Source of the DNA: Chlorobiaceae bacterium
GTDB lineage: Bacteria; Bacteroidota; Chlorobiia; Chlorobiales; Chlorobiaceae
NCBI GenBank assembly: GCA_016927285.1
Contig: JAFGMZ010000127.1
Coordinates: 1-41,213, forward strand
Direction: 5' to 3'
DNA: 41,213 nt
The translations under genes were made by a program, and so were the position numbers. Below the pieces are notes generated by a model. The model had not been told where the DNA came from, searched no databases, and saw only the letters and a program-made list of their open reading frames with translations. This document shows positions 1 through 9,081 of the stretch, one piece after another. How positions within the stretch are numbered: position 1 is the stretch's first letter; each line of letters opens with the position of its first letter.

Positions 1-98
1 AGACCGCATATATCTCCTTTTGAATTACCTTTCGTCCTCTCTACCAGTTCACTTTCCGAGTTCTCCATTAGCGCTGTCAACCAGGGCTTCACCTAAAG

Positions 99-225
99 TT
101 TCACCCATGGAGTCCGGGACTAATTCTCAAATGCGCAATTCAGCAACTCATGATCAATCGTGTCGAAACATCTTCTGATATCGAGCTCCACGATCCCATT
201 TTCACGTCAAGCTCCGTTCCCTCAA
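99..225 (-). pseudogene. Remnant of group II intron-type reverse transcriptase/maturase
   Basis: Minus-strand translation RENGIVELDIRRCFDTIDHELLNCAFEN between stop codons matches the RT motif around the first catalytic Asp (xxDIxxxFDxIDHxxL). No intact ORF around it. Confidence 0.6.
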
Positions 226-525
226 TACCGAAAGAGTATCTTGGGCGCTTCTGCTAAGATGACATCCCTATACATCCTTAAAAAATTAAAGGCTCATGTG
301 GCGCTTCAAGGATGTTCGTATTTCTTGGCTGACAACTACATTTTGAAGAGTCCTTTTCCATATTGCTCACAACGCTGGCTGTTAAACAACGCCTCATACG
401 GTAGTCTGTACCCTGCTGATCCCGCAAGTCAGGTACGAGAGAGCTCCGCTCAACATCTATATTACTTTATATTGCTTCTCAACGAAACACTATTCAGTGC
501 TTCACTAATATAAATTAAAAAAAGC

Positions 526-655
526 CTCTATAAAGTTATTTCGCGTCTAAATTGCCGCATAGGTCGATACTCGAAATCCTCATGTACTACATGTACACTT
601 CGGGTTCTCCACTCCGTCCGCATTGCACGTTGATCGCTTATCGCACTTTATAGAG
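526..655. repeat. Small element bounded by 11-bp inverted repeats (CTCTATAAAGT ... ACTTTATAGAG)
   Basis: Perfect 11-bp inverted repeat at 526-536 / 645-655 enclosing ~108 bp with no coding signal. Confidence 0.35.
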
Positions 656-1415
656 ATGCCAAAATAATATATGTGCTATTTGCAATTATGGACATCAAAA
701 AAAAATCCTGTGCCAACAAAAAACTCCAGACTGCTTTTACAAAAAACCACACAGGAGTCAGCTCCACAAAAGCAGTTACTACAAATAACATACAAGACTT
801 TGATGACATGAAACACAGACTAAAAAAAATTAATAACTCGCTGAAACATAGACCCGCACTAATATCAAAAAAAATACAAATAACCATAGCAAATAGAATT
901 ATATTTATACGCATAAAAATAAGCCGCCCAATAATCTTTTCCGAACCATTTCATATTTATAAAAACGCTCTAAGCGCCCCTCATAAATCATCCAATAATT
1001 CCTTCTAAAGTGATTCGTAAATATAGTAATTCCTTCTTAATCCAGATATTAATCCATTTGCACTCCAACACATTTGCCACTAAATTCATCACCTGAAAAC
1101 ATTTAATAACAACAAATTAATAATAAATTTGATTTATAACTCAATCAATCATCTGACCTATCTATATTAAAATTCATATAATGAATTCCCCGAATCTCTT
1201 TTTATTTTACTATAAAACAAAAGAATTCTATCACAAAAAACGCTTATGATTTATGCATTACTCAAAGAATATTTATTCTTGCCCGACAAGAACTGTTTTT
1301 TTGCAGAACACATAAAACTTATTTATCTATATTTATGTATATTACGTGGTTATGCTCCCGGATCTGATGACGTAACCAAACGCCATATCTTATTCAATTT
1401 AAAATATCTAAGCAA

Positions 1416-2549
1416 ATGATTGGATTGCATTTAGATAGGGGTATCGATATAGGTCTCGATCTAGGAACCGCAAACACCTTGATCTATCAACGCGGAAAGG
1501 GTTTGGTCTTAAATGAACCTTCGATAGTGGCTTGTGAGACCCATTCAGACAAAATTTTAGGGTCCGGACGGGAGGCTATGATTATGCATGAAAAATTACA
1601 TCCCGGCATCATTACCATCAAACCAATTCAAAAAGGTGTCATTGCAGATTATAACTGCACAATAAAACTCATAAAAGCGCTTCTAGATAAAATTAAAACA
1701 AAATTTTATTGGAGCATTCGTCGTATGGTAATCAGCATTCCAATGGGAATCACTGAGGTTGAAAAAAAAGCTGTTTATGATGCAGCAGAACATATTGGGG
1801 CAAAAGAAATCTATCTTATAGCTGAACCTATAGCTGCAGCAATCGGCATCGGATTAAAACCCTTTGAAGCAATTGGCAATATGATTGTCAACATAGGGGC
1901 TGGCACTACTGAAATAGCAGTCATATCACTTGGAGGAATTGCGGCTGGTGAGTCTTTACCTATTGCTGGCACTGAAATAGATGACACAATAAATCGTTAT
2001 ATACGAGATAACAGAAATCTGGCTATCAGTGACCATGTCACTGAATTAGTAAAAATAAATATCGGCTCAGCGTTCAAACTTGAGCAAGAAATATCATTAA
2101 ATATAAGCGGATTAAACATTGAAACCGGGCTTCCAGAAACAATTGAAGTAGACTCAGCAACGATAAGAAAAGCGATAGCTATTCCTTTAAGCCAAATTAT
2201 TGTTTCCATTAAAAAAAATATTGAAGCCCTAACGCCAAAACCTGACCTTGCTGTTGATATTCTTCAAAGAGGCATTTACTTGACAGGTGGTGGATCTTTG
2301 ATAAAAGAACTTGACAAAAAAATCGTTTCTGAAACAACAATTCCAGTAAATATCGTTGAGAATCCGCTTATTCCTGTAATCATGGGAATCGGCAATATCA
2401 TTGAAGACTTGAAAACATACAGACCTCTTCTTAGCTCTAACAAGAATAAAAACTCATTCTTCTCAAACAAAAAACAAGACACAGAATCAATAACATCTCA
2501 ACAGAATATTGATAATATTCACACTAATAACATTCATGATATTTCTTAA
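1416..2549 (+). CDS. Divergent MreB/actin-like protein (MreB/Mbl family paralog)
   Basis: DIGLDLGTANTLIYQRGKGLVLNEPSIVA (phosphate-1), GVIADYNCT, VISIPMGITEVEKKAVYDAAEHIGAKEIYLIAEPIAAAIG, MIVNIGAGTTEIAVISLGGI (phosphate-2), GIYLTGGGSLI (adenosine motif); polar C-terminal tail. Confidence 0.93.
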   Translation: MIGLHLDRGIDIGLDLGTANTLIYQRGKGLVLNEPSIVACETHSDKILGSGREAMIMHEKLHPGIITIKPIQKGVIADYNCTIKLIKALLDKIKTKFYWSIRRMVISIPMGITEVEKKAVYDAAEHIGAKEIYLIAEPIAAAIGIGLKPFEAIGNMIVNIGAGTTEIAVISLGGIAAGESLPIAGTEIDDTINRYIRDNRNLAISDHVTELVKINIGSAFKLEQEISLNISGLNIETGLPETIEVDSATIRKAIAIPLSQIIVSIKKNIEALTPKPDLAVDILQRGIYLTGGGSLIKELDKKIVSETTIPVNIVENPLIPVIMGIGNIIEDLKTYRPLLSSNKNKNSFFSNKKQDTESITSQQNIDNIHTNNIHDIS

Positions 2550-2579
2550 TGAAACCTATAGGGTACCTTTTAAAAACTG

Positions 2580-3985
2580 ATTTTTGCAATATCGCATGCG
2601 GCAAGTCAGTCAGTGTTTTGGTTCAGCGTAAATTGGGGAATTCACCCGTTTGAGTTGGCGTGCAAAAACGGAAGAATTCAACATGCGCAAACAGCGAAAA
2701 AACCACACCGCTCAGGAGACGGTTTTCATTCTCAATCGGTATCTGGTCGACCGGGTTCCCGTCTCGGATCTGTGCGATCAATACGGTCATCAACCAACCG
2801 TTTTTTACCGATGGCAAAAGGAGTTCTTCGAGAAGGGTGCTACCGCATTCGAAAAGAAACCGTCTTAGCGGAGCAAGGCAAAGCAGAAACACATCAAGCA
2901 GCTTTGGAGCCAAGCTTCGAAACAAGAATGAAGTGCTCTCCGAGCTGATAGAGGAGAATCTACAGCTAAAAATACTTGGGGAACTCTAACCGAATCCTGG
3001 GTTCCCCGTGATGCCGTCATCGACTTCGTCCGGTACTGGACGGAGAAGAGCGGTGTCGCCGCAACGCGATTCATCGAGTTGCTGGGGATCGCTCCCAGCA
3101 AGCACTACGAGTAGCCGCACCATTATGGCAAAGTCAATGAACATATAACCGCTCTGCTACCCCGTAATTTCTGGCTTGAAGACTGGAAGAAGCAGGCAGT
3201 CATCAATTTTCACATGAACTATCCCTTGGAGGGCAACCGTCGCCAGACCTTTATGAAGCTCGACCGCAATATCGTCGCCGTCAGCCCCAGCAGCGTCTAC
3301 CGTGTGTTGAGATCCGCCAGTCTGCTCAAACGCTGGAACACCAAAATCAGCTGTACGGGAAAGTGTTTCGTGCAGCCCTATAAACCGCTTGAAAAATGGC
3401 ATATCGTTGTCTCCTTCGTCAATCTGCACGGCATATTCTACTACCCTGTGCTGCATCCTTGACGGCTGCTGCCGCTTCATCGTCCACAGGGAACTGCGCC
3501 AGGTCATGACCGAGAAAGACATAGAGATCATTCTGCAGCGTGCCCGCGAGAAGTTCCCGGAAGCCAAGCCACGGATCATTTCCGACAACGGCCCACAATT
3601 CATCGCCAGGGACTTCAAGGAGTTCATCCGACTTGCCGGGCTGACTCACGTTCGGACCTTACCGTTCTATCCGCAGAGCAACGGCTAACTGGAGCGGTAC
3701 CACAAGACCATCAAGAGCGAATGCATCCGCCCCAATGTGTCGCTGTCACAAGAGAAAGCCAAGAACCAGATTGCCGAGTTCGTGCGCCATTACAACGAAA
3801 ATCGTTTGCACAGCGCTATTGGGTATATTGCTTCGAAGAACAGGGATAGTCAGATTTTCAAGGAAGGCGATCAAAAGCACGAGACCGCCAGAGAGGCCCT
3901 CAAACAAAAACGAATGGAAATGAGGCAACCCTTTGCTTCCAAAAAGATTTCGACAACAGCAGACACCATCAACCAAATAACTTAG
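2580..3985 (+). pseudogene. IS3-family transposase (OrfA + OrfB with rve/DDE domain), degraded
   Basis: OrfA-like MRKQRKNHTAQETVFILNRYLVDRVPVSDLCDQYGHQPTVFYRWQKEFFEKGATAFEKK ends at a premature stop (2866-2868). OrfB pieces lie in shifted frames: MTEKDIEIILQRAREKFPEAKPRIISDNGPQFIARDFKEFIRLAGLTHVRTLPFYPQSNG*LERYHKTIKSECIRP...HYNENRLHSAIGY. Confidence 0.85.
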
Positions 3986-4073
3986 CAGACCCGATTCTCC
4001 ATTTCCGGCAGAGGCAAAAAACAGCACGGATCATCTTGGATCCAATAAATCAGCAATAACACCCCTTAAAACA

Positions 4074-4900
4074 CTCTATAATGAGTAGTTATCCCAGAAA
4101 CACCGCATAGACTCTCTTCTTGAGCTGGACACCGCGCATGAGAATGCGTTCAGATTGGTTAACCCGATTTTGGCTGTTGCTCTCGTATAGCCGATAGTTC
4201 TAATGTACATCCCTTTCATGGAATTCGTCATGAAACCGAAAACATGTTCGACTCTGGCTCTGGTTCTGGATTTCTCGCGATTCGATGCTTTTTGTTCTTC
4301 TGTTGATGGGTAATATGCATAGCCCTTTTCATGGATCTCATTCTGCATACAGCATCTCGCAACGCTCTCTTCCTGTCAGACATAAGCACTGTCAGCATAG
4401 AGTTTCTGGCCGCCATCTGCTTTTTCGATAAACGTGTCAAGTTCCTGGGAGTCATGGACTGATGCATCAGTTGTCATGTAGTCGCTGATGAACTTGGTTC
4501 CGCTATCAACCTTGAGATGGTTCTTGTAGCCATAGAAAACCATATTGTTCTTCTTGGTCCAGCGAGCATCACGGTCTTTCTGGCGAAGATTGTTGGGCTT
4601 TGCTTTCCAGGCCTCAGGGGTTTCGCCCTGCTTGATTTGCTTGTTCTCTTCGCGGTTATTGCGTTACCGGGGAACTGCAGCGAAACTGGCGTCAACGATC
4701 TGTCCGATTTTGGCGAACACTCTCTGAGTTGTCACTCTGAATTGCATACTGTTCATCTCTATCAAGCAATTTTTAGCTTCCGTTATTACAAATATCAACC
4801 TTGGTGTACGAGCGCCCTCACGTACTCCATAGAAATAGCAGTAATCAGGCATCTTTCCATCCCAGCCATGAAAGCCCTTCATGTATGCAACAAGCAGTTT
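4074..4900 (-). pseudogene. IS5-family transposase, frameshifted remnant
   Basis: Minus-strand fragments SNREKSRTRARVEHVFGFMTNSMKGMYIRTIGYTRATAKIGLTNLNAF (IS5-type C-terminus), plus upstream fragments spread over several frames. Confidence 0.75.
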
Positions 4901-5048
4901 TACTGCGCTGGAGCGTGAGTCTTGGCTTTATTCCATCATGCCCCTTTTGCAAAAGTCTATATAAATCTGAGCGGCATGTCAAGATTATGAAAGAAAAACG
5001 GAAGAAAATCTTACGGATAGTCCTGCGTAATCACTAATTGTTTCAACA

Positions 5049-5086
5049 AAAAAAATCCTCGCAAGTTATTACCTTACGAGGATTTA
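5049..5086 (-). terminator. Rho-independent terminator downstream of tRNA-Lys
   Basis: Stem aaatcctcgcaag / cttacgaggattt with flanking A-run (U-run on minus strand). Confidence 0.7.
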
Positions 5087-5092
5087 AGCCAG

Positions 5093-5165
5093 TGCACCCG
5101 GGAGGACTCGAACCTCCAACCCACTGATTAAGAGTCAGTTGCTCTACCAATTGAGCCACGGGTGC
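5093..5165 (-). tRNA. tRNA-Lys (anticodon CTT)
   Basis: Reverse complement GCACCCGTGGCTCAATTGGTAGAGCAACTGACTCTTAATCAGTGGGTTGGAGGTTCGAGTCCTCCCGGGTGC folds as a cloverleaf; loop CTCTTAA. Confidence 0.95.
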
Positions 5166-5178
5166 ATTCGTATGCCGT

Positions 5179-5547
5179 TTATTTTGGCGGTGCTGCCGGA
5201 AGAACCGGGGTTGCGGGAGATTTCGGTAATACTGGCGCAGTTTTCATGGGTGCCTGTACGGGTAACGGGGCGCTCTGTTGCAGGATGCTTTTCGATTCTT
5301 TCTTTCTTGCTTCCCTTGCCGGCATGGTAAACTGGGCAAGAAACGCAGCGATCATCACTACAGCAGCAAGTCCAGCCGTTACTTTGCTGAGAAAATCCCC
5401 TGTTCTTCTGACGCCAAGCGTCTGAACCGTACCGAGGCTTGCTATGCCTCCGGTGAGTCCACTGCCGCTTTTCGGGCTCTGCAGCAGAATCGATCCTATA
5501 AGCAGAATCGACGCGAGCAAACCGATGATCAGAAGAAAAACATGCAT
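5179..5547 (-). CDS. secG: Preprotein translocase subunit SecG
   Basis: [39 protein letters not shown]: typical SecG N-terminus with two TM segments. Confidence 0.85.
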   Translation of the reverse strand: MHVFLLIIGLLASILLIGSILLQSPKSGSGLTGGIASLGTVQTLGVRRTGDFLSKVTAGLAAVVMIAAFLAQFTMPAREARKKESKSILQQSAPLPVQAPMKTAPVLPKSPATPVLPAAPPK

Positions 5548-5636
5548 GTACTGCCGCTGTTATTAATGTTCCGAATATTGTATCTTGTAACTTATAAAGG
5601 TTCTTAATTTAGCAACTTTTACATTATTTCCAAGTC

Positions 5637-5879
5637 GTGATTTCTGGTACCGGTAAATTTCTTGTCGTTGGCGGATTGCTTGCGATGTTGTGCGGATTGC
5701 TTATGCTGGCTGCTGAAAAAGCCGGATCGACAGGCTGGCTGAACTGGTTTGGAAACCTTCCGCTCGATGTCCGTATCAGACGCGATAATTTTCAGTTCTT
5801 TTTTCCGCTGGGGACATCGATCCTTCTGTCGGTGCTGTTCAGTCTCGCGCTTTTCATTTTCAATAAATTCATTCGCTGA
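5637..5879 (+). CDS. DUF2905 family small membrane protein
   Basis: GKFLVVGGLLAMLCGLLMLAA..WFGNLPLDVRIRRDNFQFFFPLGTSILLSVLFSLALFIF matches the DUF2905 pattern. Confidence 0.85.
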   Translation: MISGTGKFLVVGGLLAMLCGLLMLAAEKAGSTGWLNWFGNLPLDVRIRRDNFQFFFPLGTSILLSVLFSLALFIFNKFIR

Positions 5880-5885
5880 CCGCTT

Positions 5886-6488
5886 ATGTCGGAAACCCAC
5901 AATACCGCAGGCCGCATGGCTACCGTTTCAAGAACCACCAAGGAGACAGATATAGCCGCGACCATAAACCTCGATGGTTCGGGTTCTGCCGATATCAGGT
6001 CGGGGGTGACCTTTCTCGACCACATGCTCACCAATTTCAGCCGCCACTCCGGTATTGATATTACGCTGATCTGTAAGGGCGATATCGAGGTCGACGACCA
6101 CCATTCCGTGGAGGATATCGCGCTGGTGCTTGGCTCGGCCATACAGCAGGCTCTCGGCGATAAACTCGGCATACAGCGATACGGCTGGGCTATGATCCCC
6201 ATGGACGAGACCCTTGCCCGTTGCGCGCTCGACCTGGGCGGAAGAAGCTACTGCGTCTTCTCTGCAGATTTCAAGCGACCGGTCATACAGAAATTTTCAA
6301 CAGAAATGGTAGAGCACTTTTTTGTATCGCTGTCGGGAACCATGCATGCGAACATCCATCTGGCGATTCTGGATGGCAGAAATACCCACCATATGATCGA
6401 AGCCTTGTTCAAGGCGTTCGCCTATGCTATGAAAATGGCTGTGGCAGTGACAGGAAAGGAGCTGCCATCGACGAAAGGTGCGCTATAG
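5886..6488 (+). CDS. hisB: Imidazoleglycerol-phosphate dehydratase
   Basis: [65 protein letters not shown]: HisB metal-binding motifs. Confidence 0.96.
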   Translation: MSETHNTAGRMATVSRTTKETDIAATINLDGSGSADIRSGVTFLDHMLTNFSRHSGIDITLICKGDIEVDDHHSVEDIALVLGSAIQQALGDKLGIQRYGWAMIPMDETLARCALDLGGRSYCVFSADFKRPVIQKFSTEMVEHFFVSLSGTMHANIHLAILDGRNTHHMIEALFKAFAYAMKMAVAVTGKELPSTKGAL

Positions 6489-6505
6489 CGGCAATCGCCT
6501 TTCGG

Positions 6506-6561
6506 ACACATAGCTGAAAAAGGCTGCAGGGAATACCCTGCAGCCTTTTTCAGCTATGTGT
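6506..6561. terminator. Bidirectional terminator between convergent hisB and rny
   Basis: Perfect 26-bp arms ACACATAGCTGAAAAAGGCTGCAGGG-aata-CCCTGCAGCCTTTTTCAGCTATGTGT. Confidence 0.8.
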
Positions 6562-6613
6562 CTCCTGTCCGGATTTTGCGCCGCTCGTGTCTGTCGCGAG
6601 CATGCACGGAACA

Positions 6614-8188
6614 TTACTTTGCGTATGCTATCGACCGTCTCTCCCGTACGATGGATACCCTGATCTGACCGGGATACTGCGCCTCGGACTCGATCTTGCG
6701 GGCGATGTCGTGCGCGAGCACATCGGCCTGGGAATCGCTGACGTTATCGCCTTCTACGATAACCCTGATTTCTCGTCCAGCCTGCAGTGCATAGGTTTTC
6801 AGAACGCCGGGAAATCCTTTGGCTATCTCTTCGAGGCTTTCGAGTCGTTTGACGTTGCCGTCGGCGGTTATTGCTCCGCGTGCTCCTGGCCGCGCAAGCG
6901 AAATAACATTGGCTGCATCGATAAGATCGGCCATTGGTGATTCTTTTTCGACATCTCCGTGATGGGCCGCAACTGCATTGATAACTATTGGAGATTCGTT
7001 GAATTTCTTAAGAAAAGCGCTTCCGGTGATAGCGTGAGGCTCATTGCTTTCCGGAAGCACGAGTCCGATATCGTGCAGCAGACCTGCTCGCTTTGCCAAA
7101 CGGGCATCGAGCTTAAGTTCGGCTGCCATAAGACCTGCGAGCATTGCCACTTCGCGGCTGTGCTGGAGGAGGTTCTGGCCATAGACAGTATGGAACTTCA
7201 TATTTCCGATCAGTCTGACCAGCTCGGAGGGCATGTCGGGCAACTGCAGCGAAACGAGGGCCTCTTCACCTGCGGTCATAATAACGTCGTCGATCTCTTT
7301 TTTAGCATCCTGGTATGCTTTTTCGATCGCTACGGGGTGAATAATGCCGTCAACGAGCAGTTTTTGCAAGGTGAGCTTGGCAAGTTCGCGGCGAAGCGGA
7401 TCGAAGCAGGAAAGGATCACCACTTCCGGGGTATCGTCAACGATGATATCGACGCCGGTGGCATTTTCGAACGCCTTGATATTGCGCCCTTCGCGGCCGA
7501 TGATGCGGCCTTTGAGTTCATCGCTCTGGATATGCACGACGGAAAGTGCATTTTCAGTGGCCTGCTCAAATGAAATTCTCTGGATTGCCGTAAGCAGCGT
7601 CTTTTCGGCAAGCCGTTCCGCTTCCTGTTCGGCATCCTCGTGAATCCGGTGAATCGTTTCAGTAGCCTCTTCGCGAGCTTTGGAAACCATATTGTCGACG
7701 AGCATCTGACGGGCTTCGTCGGCTTGCAGGTTACTGATACTCTCAAGGCGCTGATTCTGCTCGGCAATGATCCGTTCGAGCTCAGATGAACGAGACCGGA
7801 TATTTTCCCTTGACTGCTCGATCTCCTTACGCTGTTCCTGAAGTTTGCGTTCGGCATCACGCAAATCCTGACTCTGCTTTTTGAGCTGGCCTTCTTTCTG
7901 CTGAACCTGTTTCTGAAGCTGGGTAAATTTGTTGTTCTTGATGACTACTTCCTGATCGAACTCCCTCCTCTTCTTCTTCCACTCCTGATTGACTTCGGTT
8001 ACTTTGAGATCCTTGTACTCATTGGCCTCCTTCTGAGCCTCCTGAACGATCTGCACCGCCCGCTCTTCGGCTTCGAGCACTTTTGTCGTACCAATACGTT
8101 CAAGGAAATATCGTCCAAGAAAAAAACCTATGAGAAAAAACAAAACTGCCGCCAATACAATCAGAAACAGGTTTATAACAATCCCCAT
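6614..8188 (-). CDS. rny: Ribonuclease Y
   Basis: N-terminal TM, long coiled coil, KH motif IIGREGRNIKAFENATGVDIIVDDTPEVV, HD domain AGLLHDIG and AHHGD. Confidence 0.95.
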   Translation of the reverse strand: MGIVINLFLIVLAAVLFFLIGFFLGRYFLERIGTTKVLEAEERAVQIVQEAQKEANEYKDLKVTEVNQEWKKKRREFDQEVVIKNNKFTQLQKQVQQKEGQLKKQSQDLRDAERKLQEQRKEIEQSRENIRSRSSELERIIAEQNQRLESISNLQADEARQMLVDNMVSKAREEATETIHRIHEDAEQEAERLAEKTLLTAIQRISFEQATENALSVVHIQSDELKGRIIGREGRNIKAFENATGVDIIVDDTPEVVILSCFDPLRRELAKLTLQKLLVDGIIHPVAIEKAYQDAKKEIDDVIMTAGEEALVSLQLPDMPSELVRLIGNMKFHTVYGQNLLQHSREVAMLAGLMAAELKLDARLAKRAGLLHDIGLVLPESNEPHAITGSAFLKKFNESPIVINAVAAHHGDVEKESPMADLIDAANVISLARPGARGAITADGNVKRLESLEEIAKGFPGVLKTYALQAGREIRVIVEGDNVSDSQADVLAHDIARKIESEAQYPGQIRVSIVRERRSIAYAK

Positions 8189-8245
8189 TACCGTTTACCT
8201 CCTTTTACATGCTCCGCCTCTCAGGGATGGATGCATCGTTTTAAA

Positions 8246-8435
8246 CAAAAAAAATCCGCACAAGGCGGGATGTGTAAGATTCAAGAACCCGTGTAAAACG
8301 GTGGGCGCCTCCTTCAGGTTTTTTGCTTCCAATGCGACAGCTTCATCGGCTGACGATGAATTCCGGAAAGCCCGGATAATCACTTAAGGCCTGCAATCAA
8401 AAAGAAGAGCTCGGCTCCCGTCTGAATAGTGTTAG
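8246..8435 (-). ncRNA. ssrS: Probable 6S RNA
   Basis: Directly downstream of zapA (a common 6S locus). Minus-strand sequence CAGACGGGAGCCGAGC...AAACCTGAAGGAGGCGCCCACCGTTTTACACGGGTTCTTGAATC...CATCCCGCC; 5' ACGGGA can pair with 3' TCCCGC; ends in a U-rich terminator. Confidence 0.7.
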
Positions 8436-8501
8436 TTCTTTTACTTACAAACACCCCTATACCTGGTGCGGATATTTCTACTACTCTAATGTAAATCTTT
8501 C

Positions 8502-8762
8502 CTACAAATTTTGCCCAATAAAAACATTGAGCCGATTGATTTTCTGCTGAAGCGCTTCAAGTTCCGCTTCGAGTTCGATTTTTTTTTCAGCAAACGAAAC
8601 AGCAGAAAGCACAGCGAGTTTTACCGGTTCAAAAGCAGGTGCCTTTTCCGCAAACAGCCGCATAACCCGATCAACGTCCTGAGCCGCCTTTTCGGTCAGC
8701 TCCCGGCTTTCGACCCGCAGCGGATAACTGTCGCCATAGACATTTACATCGATCTTTTCCAT
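8502..8762 (-). CDS. zapA: Cell division protein ZapA
   Basis: IDVNVYGDSYPLRVE..LTEKAAQDVDRVMR..KLAVLSAVSFAEKKIELEAELEALQQKINRL. Confidence 0.85.
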   Translation of the reverse strand: MEKIDVNVYGDSYPLRVESRELTEKAAQDVDRVMRLFAEKAPAFEPVKLAVLSAVSFAEKKIELEAELEALQQKINRLNVFIGQNL

Positions 8763-8772
8763 ACGGCATTCC

Positions 8773-9066
8773 CTACAAATTCCGGTTTGTTCTGAGCTCC
8801 ATTTCGATTTTCTGCAATATCAGAACAAGCTTCTGTTTCACCCGAAGTTTATCGGCATGAGTCAGTTCGGCTCCCTGACCCGACATGGATACGGAACCGG
8901 TGCCAGGCAGCTTGCATGATCTCAGAATATTCTGGAGGGTTGCAAGCTCTGAGCGCAACAGATCGTTTTCTTTCCGGCACTCTTCGAGCCGGGAAACGAG
9001 GGTTCCTACATGTTCTTCAAGCAGGCCGAATTCAGCCGCAATGCTCCGATCAACCTCTTCATGCAT
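8773..9066 (-). CDS. Small coiled-coil protein (ZapB-like position), hypothetical
   Basis: Coiled coil LLEEHVGTLVSRLEECRKENDLLRSELATLQN between pheT and zapA on the same strand. Confidence 0.7.
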   Translation of the reverse strand: MHEEVDRSIAAEFGLLEEHVGTLVSRLEECRKENDLLRSELATLQNILRSCKLPGTGSVSMSGQGAELTHADKLRVKQKLVLILQKIEMELRTNRNL

Positions 9067-9081
9067 GGAACAATGACCGTA

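Noticed and set aside
648-1008. Overlapping plus and minus ORFs (111 and 88 aa)
   Set aside because: AT-rich low-complexity translations on both strands; no coding evidence.
5093-5165. Phage/ICE att duplication of the tRNA-Lys 3' end
   Set aside because: No second copy of the tRNA 3' sequence was seen in 1-5092; could lie left of the window.
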